DNA of 47,421 nucleotides from an uncultured Prevotella sp. (GCA_947304695.1 CAMZBS010000005.1:1-47421); one strand, 5' to 3'. Numbered from the stretch's first letter, positions 19,819 to 29,700 are shown. Notes: generated by a model from the sequence alone, not told the origin. Numbers and translations: made by a program.

Positions 19819-21342
19819 ATGACAGAAAGACGAGTTAGGGTGCGTTTTGCACCCAGTCCGACCGGACCTTTGCATATCGGCGGCGTGCGTACCGCCTTGT
19901 ATAACTACTTGTTTGCCCGCAAAAATGGAGGTGACTTGGTGTTCCGTATTGAGGATACTGACAGCACTCGTTTTGAGCCTGCCGCTGAGGCATATATCAT
20001 TGAGGCCTTCCAGTGGCTGGGTATCAAGTTCGACGAGGGCGTCAGCTTTGGCGGCAACTATGGCCCGTACAGGCAAAGCGAACGGCGTGACATCTATAAG
20101 AAGTATGTGAAACAGCTGCTCGACAACGGTAAGGCATATATCGCCTTCGATACGCCTGAGGAACTGGAACAGAAACGCAAGGAGATAGAGAACTTCCAGT
20201 ACGACAACAAGACGCGTTCGATGATGCGCAATTCGCTCACCTTGCCTGCTGACGAGGTGGAGAAGCTCATTGCTGATGGAAAACAGTATGTGGTGCGTAT
20301 CAAGATTGATGCAGGACAGGAGGTGCTGGTCGACGACATGATTCGTGGCGAGGTGCGTGTGAAGAGCGACATCCTTGACGATAAGGTGCTTTACAAGAGT
20401 GCCGACGAGCTGCCCACTTACCATCTGGCCAACATTGTGGATGACCACCTGATGGAGATTACCCACGTCATCCGTGGTGAGGAATGGTTGCCCAGTGCTC
20501 CGCTCCACGTGTTGCTCTACCGTGCTTTCGGTTGGGAAGACACCATGCCGCGTTTTGCCCATTTGCCGCTGTTGCTGAAGCCCGACGGTAAAGGCAAGCT
20601 TTCGAAGCGCGACGGTGACCGTCTGGGATTCCCCGTGTTCCCGCTTGACTGGATTCCCAACAAGGAAACAGGAGAGGTCACGGCCAGCGGCTATCGTGAG
20701 CAGGGCTACTTCCCCGAGGCTGTCATTAACTTCCTGGCATTGCTGGGGTGGAATCCCGGAACGGAGCAGGAACTGTTCACACTACAGGAACTGGTTGAGG
20801 CATTCGACATCTCAAAGTGCTCAAAGGCTGGTGCTAAGTTTGCCTATGAGAAGGGTATCTGGTTCAATCATGAGTATATTCTGAAGAAGTCGGCTGCTGA
20901 GATTGCTGCACTTTGGGAACCTGTTTGTCGTGAGCACGGCGTGACAGAGCCGTTGGAGCGCATTGAGCAGGTGTGTGCCATGATGAAGGATCGTGTCTCG
21001 TTTGTCAAGGAACTGTGGCCCCTGTGTTCTTTCTTCTTTGAGGCTCCCACTGCATACGATGAAAAGACGGCCAAGAAGCGCTGGAAAGAAGACTCGGCCC
21101 AGACGCTCACCGGGCTGTGTGAGGTGCTTGAAAGCCTCGATGACTTCTCACTTGAGAATCAGGAAAAGGAAGTGCATGCCTGGATTGAGCGTCGTGAACT
21201 GAAGTTGGGCAATGTGATGAACGCCTGGCGTCTGGCTCTTGTTGGCGAAGGAAAAGGTCCCGGCATGTTCGATATATCTGCCTTCTTGGGTAAGGAAGAG
21301 ACCATCCGCCGAACCCGTCGTGCGTGCGAAGTGTTAAAATAA
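19819..21342 (+). CDS. gltX: Glutamyl-tRNA synthetase
   Basis: A 507-residue class I aminoacyl-tRNA synthetase that charges tRNA-Glu. Signature motifs: [20 protein letters not shown] (HIGH-type, HIGG) near the N-terminus, the acceptor-binding RGEEWLPS region, and KLSKRDG (KMSKS equivalent) in [17 protein letters not shown]. The C-terminal helical anticodon-binding part is present and length is normal. KRDG rather than KRHG is common in bacterial GluRS. The gene is followed after one base by waaA, so the two form one transcript. Confidence 0.97.
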   Translation: MTERRVRVRFAPSPTGPLHIGGVRTALYNYLFARKNGGDLVFRIEDTDSTRFEPAAEAYIIEAFQWLGIKFDEGVSFGGNYGPYRQSERRDIYKKYVKQLLDNGKAYIAFDTPEELEQKRKEIENFQYDNKTRSMMRNSLTLPADEVEKLIADGKQYVVRIKIDAGQEVLVDDMIRGEVRVKSDILDDKVLYKSADELPTYHLANIVDDHLMEITHVIRGEEWLPSAPLHVLLYRAFGWEDTMPRFAHLPLLLKPDGKGKLSKRDGDRLGFPVFPLDWIPNKETGEVTASGYREQGYFPEAVINFLALLGWNPGTEQELFTLQELVEAFDISKCSKAGAKFAYEKGIWFNHEYILKKSAAEIAALWEPVCREHGVTEPLERIEQVCAMMKDRVSFVKELWPLCSFFFEAPTAYDEKTAKKRWKEDSAQTLTGLCEVLESLDDFSLENQEKEVHAWIERRELKLGNVMNAWRLALVGEGKGPGMFDISAFLGKEETIRRTRRACEVLK

Positions 21343-21343
21343 G

Positions 21344-22573
21344 ATGTACAATCTCATAATATATCTTTACCTTTTGGGTGTGGCCATTGTGAGCCGTTTC
21401 AATGAAAAGGTTCGCAAGATGTGGCGGGGTGAGCGCGATGCCTTTCGTGTGCTTCGCGAACAGGTTGATCCTACAGCCCGCTACGTCTGGTTCCATGCTG
21501 CCTCATTGGGCGAGTTCGAACAGGGACGTCCGCTCATGGAACAGCTGCGACGTGACCATCCGGAGTATAAGATATTGCTTACGTTCTTCTCACCCTCAGG
21601 ATATGAGGTTCGTAAGAATTATGAGGGTGCTGATATTATTTGCTATCTGCCTCTTGACACAGTCCGTAATGCCCGTCGTTTTCTGAGATTGGTGCGTCCT
21701 GAACAGGCTTTCTTCATCAAGTATGAGTTTTGGTATAATTATCTGCACATCCTGAAGCACCGTCATGTTCCTGTTTTTAGCGTCAGCAGCATATTTCGTG
21801 AGAATCAGATATTCTTCCGTTGGTATGGCCGGCAGTATGGGCGTGTGTTGAAGTGTTTCACCCATTTCTATGTGCAGAACGAAAAGAGCCGTGAATTGCT
21901 GGCCAGCATCGGACTGACCAATGTCACCATTACAGGCGATACCCGTTTTGACCGTGTCCTTCAGATTAAGGAACAGGCAAAGCAGTTGCCCATCAGCATT
22001 GACGAGGAGCATCCCAAGGTGTTCGTGGCTGGTTCGTCATGGCCGCCCGACGAGGATGTCATTGCCGCTTACTTCAATAAACACCGTGACTGGACGCTCA
22101 TCATTGCACCGCATGTGATTGGTGAAGACCATCTTCAGCAAATTGAGAAAAAGCTTGAAGGATGGAACATTACCCGCTACACCAGTCTGTCGTCTGCTCA
22201 TGACACATGGAAAGGCGGTGGCGGCAAGGTGCTTATTGTCGACTGCTTTGGACTTCTTTCCAGCATCTACCGTTATGCCACTGTGACATACGTGGGCGGC
22301 GGCTTTGGCGTGGGCATTCACAATGTGCTTGAAGCTGCGGTGTGGGATTCGCCTGTGGTGTTTGGTCCTAACAATCAGAAATTTCAGGAGGCTCAGGAAC
22401 TGAAGGCTGCCGGTGGTGGCTTTGAGATAAGTAGCGAAGAGGATTTTGCCACATTAATGAACCGCTTCGTGGCCGACTCCCAGTTCTTGGAAAACTCGGG
22501 GCACAAAGCGGGTCAGTATGTGAAAGACAAGGCTGGTGCAACTCAGAAGGTGTTGTCCAGTGTGGGCTTGTGA
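21344..22573 (+). CDS. waaA: 3-deoxy-D-manno-octulosonic acid (Kdo) transferase
   Basis: A 409-residue inner-membrane glycosyltransferase that adds Kdo from CMP-Kdo to the lipid A precursor in lipopolysaccharide synthesis. It has an N-terminal membrane anchor (MYNLIIYLYLLGVAIVSRF), the N-domain motif WFHAASLGEFEQGRPL with the catalytic Glu of GEFEQ, and the nucleotide-binding half with VAGSSWPPDED and TYVGGGFGVGIHNVLEAAVW. Length and motif order are normal for WaaA/KdtA. The ATG begins one base after the gltX stop, a tight pairing that suggests co-translation. Its stop lies 6 bp from the convergent bcp stop. Confidence 0.95.
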   Translation: MYNLIIYLYLLGVAIVSRFNEKVRKMWRGERDAFRVLREQVDPTARYVWFHAASLGEFEQGRPLMEQLRRDHPEYKILLTFFSPSGYEVRKNYEGADIICYLPLDTVRNARRFLRLVRPEQAFFIKYEFWYNYLHILKHRHVPVFSVSSIFRENQIFFRWYGRQYGRVLKCFTHFYVQNEKSRELLASIGLTNVTITGDTRFDRVLQIKEQAKQLPISIDEEHPKVFVAGSSWPPDEDVIAAYFNKHRDWTLIIAPHVIGEDHLQQIEKKLEGWNITRYTSLSSAHDTWKGGGGKVLIVDCFGLLSSIYRYATVTYVGGGFGVGIHNVLEAAVWDSPVVFGPNNQKFQEAQELKAAGGGFEISSEEDFATLMNRFVADSQFLENSGHKAGQYVKDKAGATQKVLSSVGL

Positions 22574-22579
22574 TGCTTG

Positions 22580-23029
22580 TCAGCCTAAGATTTGCTCAGC
22601 GTGAATCTTGGTCTTTATCTGCTTCGGGCCAATGATGTTCTCAATCACTCCCTCCTCATTAATAATAAAGGTGGTGCGTACGGTACCCATGTATTTACGA
22701 CCGTACATTGATTTCTCCTGCCACACGCCGAACTGTTCAACCAGCGTCTTGTCAACGTCGGCAATGAGTGGAAAATTCAGTTCGTGTTTCTCCTTGAACT
22801 TCAAATGTTTTGCAGCGTCATCCACGCTGACACCCACCACTTCATAGCCAGCTTTGTCCAGCTCTTCCTTATGGTCTCTGAAACTGCAAGCCTCTGCTGT
22901 GCATCCGCTTGTGAGGTCTTTCGGATAGAAATAGAGAACCAGTTTCCTGCCAGCGAAGTCGCTCAGTCTGATTTCCTTTCCGTTCTCGTCTTTGCCCAGT
23001 ATCTCGGGCGCTTTGTCACCAATATTCAT
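22580..23029 (-). CDS. bcp: Thiol peroxidase, peroxiredoxin Q/BCP
   Basis: A 149-residue cytosolic peroxiredoxin that reduces hydrogen peroxide and organic hydroperoxides using thioredoxin. The active site LYFYPKDLTSGCTAEACSFR has the peroxidatic Cys43 and the resolving Cys48 five residues later, the BCP atypical 2-Cys layout. The second-half motif YMGTVRTTFIINEEG is also present, with the conserved Arg. Length is typical. It has its own promoter (23065-23094), overlapping that of the divergent metallophosphoesterase gene. Confidence 0.96.
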   Translation of the reverse strand: MNIGDKAPEILGKDENGKEIRLSDFAGRKLVLYFYPKDLTSGCTAEACSFRDHKEELDKAGYEVVGVSVDDAAKHLKFKEKHELNFPLIADVDKTLVEQFGVWQEKSMYGRKYMGTVRTTFIINEEGVIENIIGPKQIKTKIHAEQILG

Positions 23030-23064
23030 TGTTCAGATAGGTTTAAAATTGTTAGTTGATGTTG

Positions 23065-23094
23065 CAAAGATACAACTTTTTTGGCAATCTCAAA
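23065..23094 (-). promoter_or_regulatory. Promoter of bcp
   Basis: On the minus strand: TTTG (23091-23094), 18 bp, then TATCTTTG (23065-23072). Interleaved with the divergent promoter at 23080-23111. Confidence 0.65.
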
Positions 23095-23111
23095 AATATA
23101 GAGTAATTTTG
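23080..23111 (+). promoter_or_regulatory. Promoter of the metallophosphoesterase gene
   Basis: TTTG (23080-23083), 20 bp, then TAATTTTG (23104-23111), 19 bp before the ATG. Confidence 0.65.
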
Positions 23112-23130
23112 TGCCCATTATTTCGAAATA

Positions 23131-24219
23131 ATGAAGTTCATGTGGATGATCCTATTCCTACTGCTGCCCCTGTTGGCCCTTGTCTATATCGGTTGGCATG
23201 TGTGGACGCTTGTTTCTTTGTCGGGCTGGTGGCGCAGTGGACTTGTGGCATTGCTGGTGTTGTCGTTCCTGTTGCTGTTTGGCAACATGAGCCACCTTAT
23301 TGACCGCATGCCCTTGGGCATTGCACGTTGGGCCTATGATATCGGAAGTTCGTCGGTCTTCGTCTTGCTCTATCTCACAATCATCTTCCTGGTGCTCGAT
23401 GTACTCCGTCTTGTGGGCATAGTCCATCGCACGTTGCTCTATCAGAACGTCTACGTCACCATAGCTATTGTGTGGGGGCTCTTCCTGCTCTTCCTGTATG
23501 GCAACATTAATTATTATCATAAGGTACGCGAGGAACTTTTGCTGAATACTGAGAAGCCATTGGCCAAGCCCGTGAAGCTTGTGTTGCTGAGCGACCTGCA
23601 TCTGGGTTACCATAATACACGGAGTGAACTGGCACGCTGGGTTGATATGATCAATGACGAGCATCCTGACTTAGTGCTTGTGGCAGGTGATGTTATTGAT
23701 ATGAGCATGCGACCGCTGCTTGAAGAGAATATGGCCGAAGAGTTGCGCCGTATCTCTGCACCAGTCTATGCCTGTCTGGGTAATCACGAATATTACAGCA
23801 ATGAGCCAAGAGCCGAACTGTTCTACCGAGATGCCTGCATGCAGTTGTTGCGCGACACCTGTGTGACCGTGGGCGACCTTTGCATCATTGGCCGTGACGA
23901 CCGTACCAACCTGCGCCGACGTCTTCTGAGCGATCTGTCTGAACAGGCAGACCATACAAAGTACATCATCCTGCTTGACCACCAGCCTTATCATTTGGAA
24001 CAGGCAGAGAAAGCACAGGTCGACTTTCAGTTCAGCGGACATACCCATTACGGACAAGTCTGGCCCATTTCATGGATTACCAAATCCATCTACGAATGCG
24101 CTTTCGTTCGCTACCAGCGTGGCAAGACCCTGTATTACGTTAGTTCTGGCATGGGACTTTGGGGTGGTAAATACCGTATCGGCACTCATTCAGAATATGT
24201 TGTAGCAACGATTCAATAA
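23131..24219 (+). CDS. Membrane-anchored calcineurin-like metallophosphoesterase
   Basis: A 362-residue protein with four hydrophobic segments in the first 130 residues (for example ILFLLLPLLALVYIGWHVW and VYVTIAIVWGLFLLFLYG), followed by a soluble metallophosphoesterase domain. All five blocks of the fold are visible: LLSDLHLGYH, LVAGDVIDM, LGNHEYY, LLDHQPYH and FSGHTHYGQVWP, which hold the di-metal site. The layout is like YkuE/YkoQ-type phosphoesterases, some of which act on phospholipids or UDP-linked lipid precursors; the substrate here is unknown. The next gene starts 22 bp downstream in the same direction and may share its transcript. Confidence 0.92.
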   Translation: MKFMWMILFLLLPLLALVYIGWHVWTLVSLSGWWRSGLVALLVLSFLLLFGNMSHLIDRMPLGIARWAYDIGSSSVFVLLYLTIIFLVLDVLRLVGIVHRTLLYQNVYVTIAIVWGLFLLFLYGNINYYHKVREELLLNTEKPLAKPVKLVLLSDLHLGYHNTRSELARWVDMINDEHPDLVLVAGDVIDMSMRPLLEENMAEELRRISAPVYACLGNHEYYSNEPRAELFYRDACMQLLRDTCVTVGDLCIIGRDDRTNLRRRLLSDLSEQADHTKYIILLDHQPYHLEQAEKAQVDFQFSGHTHYGQVWPISWITKSIYECAFVRYQRGKTLYYVSSGMGLWGGKYRIGTHSEYVVATIQ

Positions 24220-24241
24220 ACCAAATAAAGATTAAACGACA

Positions 24242-24634
24242 ATGAAGAAGTTTCTTTCCGCAGGCTTGCTCCTGCTATCGGCCATCGCACTGACCAGTGC
24301 CGACAAAGGCTCTCAGACCATGACCAAAGAGAAGGGAGTCTATGTGGTAAACACCACCGTGATTGGCAAGGATGTGATGGGTTACATTGGCCCTACACCC
24401 TTGAAAGTCTATATCCGTAAGAACAAGATTGAGAAGGTTGAGTTCTTGCCTAACCAGGAAACGCCAAAATATTGGAATGCAGCCAAGAAACATCTGGCTG
24501 AGAAGTGGAACGGCATGACCGTTAAGAAGGCCAAGACTGCTGAAGTTGATGGCCGTACGGGTGCCACCATCTCCAGCGATGCCATCAAGAAGAACGTAAA
24601 ATTGGCAGTAGAATACTACGAGAAGAACAAATAA
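24242..24634 (+). CDS. Secreted FMN-binding domain protein
   Basis: A 130-residue exported protein: a signal peptide (MKKFLSAGLLLLSAIALTSA) followed by one FMN-binding domain of the RnfG/NqrC type. The covalent-flavin motif D-x-x-T-G-A-T occurs as DGRTGAT at residues 103-109, so FMN is expected on Thr109, attached by an ApbE-type transferase (not in this window). Single-domain extracytosolic flavoproteins of this kind carry electrons outside the inner membrane; the partner here is not visible. The stop abuts that of the convergent gene with no gap at all (24634/24635), so a hairpin terminator between them is impossible. Confidence 0.88.
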   Translation: MKKFLSAGLLLLSAIALTSADKGSQTMTKEKGVYVVNTTVIGKDVMGYIGPTPLKVYIRKNKIEKVEFLPNQETPKYWNAAKKHLAEKWNGMTVKKAKTAEVDGRTGATISSDAIKKNVKLAVEYYEKNK

Positions 24635-25138
24635 TCATTCGTTGTATTCCTTCGCATACTCCACGTAATGAGCGGCAAAAGCTTCGGCCATGCCGCTCTT
24701 TGCCATTTTTATGAACTTAGCTGGTACGCCGCCCCACAATTCGTGAGCCCCCACCTTCGTGTTTTGAAGCACCAGTGCTCCACCCGCAATGATGGCACCT
24801 TCGCCAATCTCGGCATTGTCAAGCACAGTGGCATTCATCCCGATAAGCGCACCGTCGTGAATGGTGCAGGCATGCACACAGGCACAGTGGCCAATGGTCA
24901 CGTCGTTGCCAATATGGGTGGGGCCGGTGGTGTTGGTCACATGCACCACTGCACCGTCCTGCACATTGCTGCGGTTGCCTATAGTGATGGGAGCAACGTC
25001 GCCCCGCACCACGGCGTTGAACCAGATGGAGCATTCGTCGCCCATGGTCACGTCGCCTACGATTGTTGCGTTTTCACTGAAGTAACAGTCACGACCCCAT
25101 TTGGGACTCATGCCTTTATAAGATTTAATCAGAGCCAT
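24635..25138 (-). CDS. Gamma-carbonic-anhydrase-like left-handed beta-helix protein
   Basis: A 167-residue hexapeptide-repeat protein of the LbH gamma-CA family (YrdA/PaaY group). The fold shows as repeated NATIVGDVTMGDECSIWFNA-like turns. Metal-site histidines are present in DGAVVHVT, TIGHCAC and CVHACTI, and a C-terminal helix packs behind (AEAFAAHYVEYAKEYNE). Family members are trimeric and bind zinc or iron; many have weak or no carbonic-anhydrase activity, so the reaction is uncertain. The start MALIKSYKG at 25138 is chosen because an in-frame ATG at 25162 lies inside the -7 box (25160-25167). Confidence 0.9.
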   Translation of the reverse strand: MALIKSYKGMSPKWGRDCYFSENATIVGDVTMGDECSIWFNAVVRGDVAPITIGNRSNVQDGAVVHVTNTTGPTHIGNDVTIGHCACVHACTIHDGALIGMNATVLDNAEIGEGAIIAGGALVLQNTKVGAHELWGGVPAKFIKMAKSGMAEAFAAHYVEYAKEYNE

Positions 25139-25159
25139 ATCGTTGTCTTTTAAATGCGG

Positions 25160-25167
25160 CAAAATTA
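25160..25167 (-). promoter_or_regulatory. -7 box of the gamma-CA-like gene
   Basis: TAATTTTG on the minus strand, 21 bp before the start at 25138. Confidence 0.6.
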
Positions 25168-25264
25168 CGTCATTTCATGCTAACGACCAAGCAAATTGTG
25201 CAAAATTATCTTTTCATGTGAGTCTTTTCTGCCAATTAATGGGTGGAATTACGCAAAAACGCCT

Positions 25265-25272
25265 TATCTTTG
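25265..25272 (+). promoter_or_regulatory. -7 box of the sugar-porter gene
   Basis: TATCTTTG, 29 bp before the ATG at 25302. It rules out the longer in-frame starts further upstream. Confidence 0.65.
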
Positions 25273-25301
25273 CAGTCAACAAACTAAGAACCAATACATT
25301 T

Positions 25302-26630
25302 ATGCAAGGAAAAAGCAAGTCTTTCATCTATTTTATCTGTGCTGTGTCGGCCATGGGTGGACTGCTCTTTGGCTACGACTGGGTGGTCATTGGCGGTGCC
25401 AAGCCTTTTTATGAACTGTATTTCGCTATCTCCGATTCGCCTGTGCTTCAGGGTGTGGCCATGACCACGGCTCTAATAGGATGCCTTGTGGGTGCCATGG
25501 TGGCAGGTGCTGCAGCCGACCGTTATGGCCGAAAGCCGTTGCTAACGCTTTCAGCGGTGCTGTTCACGGTGTCAGCCATCGGCACGGGTCTGTTCAGCGA
25601 CTTCACCTTATTTAATATAGCCCGTTTCGTTGGAGGTATTGGCATTGGCGTTGCCAGTGCATTGGCTCCCATGTATATTGCCGAAGTGAGTCCAACCGAG
25701 ATACGTGGTCGAATGGTGAGCTTGAACCAGATGACCATTGTACTGGGCATTCTTGCTGCTCAGATTGTCAACATGCTGTTGGCGCGTGACACCAGTGTGG
25801 CTGAGAACCTGTCGTGGGATGTGGCTTGGGGCTGGCGTTGGATGTTCTGGGCCGAGACACTACCGGCAGCACTGTTCCTGGTGATGAGTTTTTTCATTCC
25901 TGAGAGTCCGGTATTTCTGAAAATGAAAAAACTCAGTTCCAGTCCCGTTCCAAAGGGTGCTGTGAGTGATCAGATTCAAGTGAAATCTCCCCTCTCCCTG
26001 TGGAATGGGGCTGGGGGTGAGGTCCGAAATGTCTTGATTCTTGGTCTTGTCATTGCCGTATTCCAGCAGTGGTGCGGAACGAACGTAATCTTCAACTATG
26101 CACAGGAAATCTTTGTCGGTGCCGGATTTGATGTCGACGGCATGTTTATCAACATCGTCATCACGGGCATTGCCAATGTGCTTTTCACCTTTGTGGCTCT
26201 TTACACCATTGAGCGCTGGGGGCGTCGCACACTGATGCTCATTGGTGCCGGAGGCTTGGGTCTCATCTATTTGACGCTTGGCACCTGTTATTTCTTTGAG
26301 GTGAAGGGGGTGATGATGGTTTGCTTGGTTGTGACGGCTATTTCCGTTTATGCCATGACCTTAGGCCCTGTTACTTGGACGCTGTTGGCTGAGATTTTCC
26401 CCAACCGCATCCGTGGTGTCGCTATGGCCACCTGTACATTTGCCCTTTGGATAGGTTGCTGTACGCTCACCTTTTCCTTCCCTTCGATGAATGCTGCATT
26501 AGGCAGTAGCGGAACTTTCTGGATTTACAGTGCCATCTGCCTCTCTGCCTTTGTCTTCTTATGGCACCGTTGTCCCGAAACGAAGGGAAAGAGTTTGGAG
26601 GAACTGGAGAAGGAACTCACAGCCTCCTAA
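25302..26630 (+). CDS. Sugar porter of the major facilitator superfamily
   Basis: A 442-residue, 12-helix inner-membrane symporter of the XylE/GalP/AraE type. Motifs in order: GGLLFGYDWVVIGG (helix 1), DRYGRKP (loop 2-3), APMYIAEVSPTEIRGR (helices 4-5), PESPVFL after helix 6 (usual form PESPRWL), FQQWCGTNVIFNYAQEIF (helix 7), ERWGRRTLM (loop 8-9), GPVTWTLLAEIFPNRIRG (helix 10) and PETKGKSLEELE at the end. The helix-7 motif has WCGTN in place of the commoner SGIN, so the sugar may be unusual. The central 6-7 loop holds an in-frame copy of a dispersed G/C-rich repeat (26002-26023). The DUF5107 gene follows after 158 bp and may act on the imported sugar. Confidence 0.92.
   Translation: MQGKSKSFIYFICAVSAMGGLLFGYDWVVIGGAKPFYELYFAISDSPVLQGVAMTTALIGCLVGAMVAGAAADRYGRKPLLTLSAVLFTVSAIGTGLFSDFTLFNIARFVGGIGIGVASALAPMYIAEVSPTEIRGRMVSLNQMTIVLGILAAQIVNMLLARDTSVAENLSWDVAWGWRWMFWAETLPAALFLVMSFFIPESPVFLKMKKLSSSPVPKGAVSDQIQVKSPLSLWNGAGGEVRNVLILGLVIAVFQQWCGTNVIFNYAQEIFVGAGFDVDGMFINIVITGIANVLFTFVALYTIERWGRRTLMLIGAGGLGLIYLTLGTCYFFEVKGVMMVCLVVTAISVYAMTLGPVTWTLLAEIFPNRIRGVAMATCTFALWIGCCTLTFSFPSMNAALGSSGTFWIYSAICLSAFVFLWHRCPETKGKSLEELEKELTAS
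25987..26023. repeat. In-frame copy of a G/C-rich dispersed repeat (inside the sugar porter)
   Basis: The stretch CTCCCCTCTCCCTGTGGAAT continues to GTGAGGT at 26023. Its last 22 bp (26002-26023) recur exactly, inverted, at 27903-27924 in the next gene. In this frame it encodes SPLSLWNGAGGEV, in the cytosolic loop between helices 6 and 7. Confidence 0.85.
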
Positions 26631-26744
26631 GTTCTTTGATGGGCGAAGCGGCAAAGCGGAACGAAGGGATTGGAGGTCTGAGCGACCTTCACAAATAGTA
26701 ATGGAATTTTTAAAATAATATTAACTTAACGGGGGTTGATGAAC

Positions 26745-26782
26745 GCTTGTTCAGACCCTCATCCCCCTAACTTGGGGGCGGA
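26745..26782. repeat. Intergenic C-rich repeat with small hairpin
   Basis: ACCCTCATCCCCCTAACTTG followed by GGGGGCGG resembles the repeats at 25987-26023 and 27903-27924 and can fold into a short C-run/G-run hairpin. It sits just before the ATG at 26789. The rest of the gap 26631-26788 holds only a weak GGTC/GACC hairpin and no clear promoter. Confidence 0.5.
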
Positions 26783-26788
26783 AAAACT

Positions 26789-29700
26789 ATGGTAAAAGCT
26801 TGGAGAGAAACAGTGACCATTCCTACCTATGAGGTGGGGAAGGCAGAGAAAAATCCGATTTTTCTGGAAAAACGAGTGTATCAGGGGTCGAGTGGCGTGG
26901 TTTATCCTTATCCTGTCATTGAGTCGATAGCCAATGAACCGACACCGCATGAGTGGAACGTGGTGTTTCTGGAGAACGAATATATCAAAGTGATGGTCAT
27001 GCCCGAACTGGGTGGACGCATACAGATGGCGTATGACAAGATCAAGCAGCGTCACTTCGTGTACTACAACCACGTTATTAAGCCGGCACTGGTGGGCTTG
27101 GCAGGTCCGTGGATCAGCGGTGGCATTGAGTTCAACTGGCCGCAGCACCACCGTCCGTCGACCTATATGCCTGTGGATTGCACCATTGTTGACAATGTGG
27201 ATGGCAGCGTCACGGTGTGGGTCAACGAGATGGAGCGCATGTTTCATCAGAAAGGTGCTGCCGGTTTCACACTGCGGCCCGGTTGTGCCTACTTGGAGAT
27301 ACAAGGGCGCGTGAGCAACCGCACGCCACTTCCGCAGACGTTCCTGTGGTGGGCCAACCCGGCTGTGGAGGTGAACGACGACTATCAGAGTGTGTTCCCG
27401 CCCGATGTCAATGCCGTCTTCGACCATGGCAAGCGTGCCGTATCTTCTTTCCCCATTGCTACAGGCACTTATTATAAGATGGACTATTCGGCTGGTGTCG
27501 ATATTTCTAACTATAAGAACATCAAGGTACCCACTTCCTACATGGCCGTGAACTCCAAGTACGACTTTGAGGGCGGCTACGAGAACGACACTCACGGTGG
27601 CATGCTTCATGTGGCCAGCCACCATTTATCGCCCGGCAAGAAGCAGTGGACCTGGGGCAATGGCGACTTTGGCCGTGCGTGGGACAGGAACCTCACCGAT
27701 CGAGTTGAAAGTGAAGAGCTTAGAGTGAAGAGTGAAGCATCCGGTTTCCGCCCCTACATTGAGCTGATGGCTGGTGTCTACACCGAGAACCAGCCTGACT
27801 TCACTTGGCTCATGCCTTACGAAGAGAAGCAGTTCGTGCAGTATTTCATGCCTTATCGGGAGATTGGAATGGTGAAGCAGGCGAACAAGGACTTAATCAT
27901 TAACCTCACCCCCAGCCCCATTCCGAGGGGCCAAGGTAATGCCAGTTCTGTTTGCATGAAGGTGCTTGCCACCTCGAAACAGACGGTGCAGGTGACGCTG
28001 TGCAACAAAAACGGAGTGAAGTATTATGATCAAGCCGAGATGCTCTCGCCTGAAGAAGTCTTTGAACAGACTGTTAATGTGGAAGGAGCAAAGCTTGACG
28101 ACCTGATTCTGAAAGTAGGTAAACTGACGTGGACGGCCGAACCCGACGTTATCCGTCCCATCCCTGATGCTGCTGAGGCTGCCCTGCCGCCTGAAGAAAC
28201 AAAGACCAACGACCAGCTCTATCTCACAGGCTTGCACTTGGAACAGTATCGCCATGCTACATGGTCGGCTCTCGATTACTATAAAGAAGCCCTGCGCCGT
28301 GATCCCAATGATGTTCGTTGCCTAAGCCAGACAGGCTTGTGGTACTTGCGCCGTGGACGTTTCGACAAGGCAGAGACCTATTTGAGGAAAGCTGTGAAGA
28401 TCTGGCAGAAACGCAATCCGAACCCCTACGACGGCGAACCCATCTTCAATCTGGCCCTTGCCCTTAAGTATCAGGGCAATACCAGTGAAGCCTACGAACT
28501 GTTCTGGAAGTCGACATGGAACAAGGCTTGGGCGGATGCTGGCTACTTCGAGGCTGCCTGCATCAGCACGTCGCAAAACCGTTGGGTCGATGCCCTTGAC
28601 GAGTTGAACCGCTGTATCATCTTCAACAGCTGCAACCACAAGGCCCGAGCCCTGAAGGCTGCTGTGTTGCGAAAGCTTGAAGCGCAGTCGGCGGAGCGTG
28701 AAGCATGGATGAGCGAGTCGATGAAGCTCGACCGCTTCAACTACGGCATTATCTATGAAAAGTACTTGTTGACGAAAGATGAGGCTGTGTTGTCGGAAAT
28801 GCAGCAGCTGATGCACGGATCGGCCCAGAACTACGACGAACTTGCCCTTGACTATGTGCAGGCAGGACTCACTGACGAGGCCCGTGCCATCTGGCATCTG
28901 GCCTGCACTCAGAAGGCTGTGAGCCCCATGACATGGTATTACCTCTTCGCTTTCTGTGGCGAGCGAGAAGCACTTGAAACGGCAGAAAAAGCAGACCCGG
29001 CTTATTGCTTCCCCAACCGTCTGGAGGATGTCATTGCGCTCCGCGCAGCCAAGTGCCGCGTTCCAAAGGCTCCTTACTACCTTGGCTGTCTCTATTACGA
29101 CAAGCGGCAGTACGACCTGGCTATTGAAAACTGGGAACAGTCGGCACAGCTTGACCCGACCTTCCCCACCGTTTGGCGCAACCTGGCCTTGGCACGGTTC
29201 AATAAGCAGGACCGCCAAGACGAGGCCCTGGCCTGCATGGAGAAAGCTTTCAGCCTTGACGAGACCGACAGCCGTCTGCTTATGGAACTTGACCAGCTGT
29301 ATAAGCGCATGCAGAAACCTCATCAGTTCCGCTTGGACTTCCTGCAAAAACATCCTGAACTCATTGCTCAGCGTGATGACCTTGTACTGGAGGAGATAAC
29401 ACTGCTGAACCAGTTGGGCCGCCATGAGGAGGCAATGCAGAAGCTCGATGCCCACCAGTTCCATCCGTGGGAAGGCGGTGAAGGCAAGGTGCCTGCACAG
29501 TATCAGATATGCAGGGTGGAGTTGGCGAAGAGACTGCTGAAGGAAGATCCGCAGTCGGCCGAAGCCAAACGGCTCCTGGAGGAATGCCTGGTTTATCCGC
29601 CCCATTTGGGCGAAGGCAAGCTCTACGGTGCCCAGGACAATGATTTCCTCTACTTCCTCGGACGCTACGAAGAGGGTACGGCTGGTCCCACTGAGCCTGC

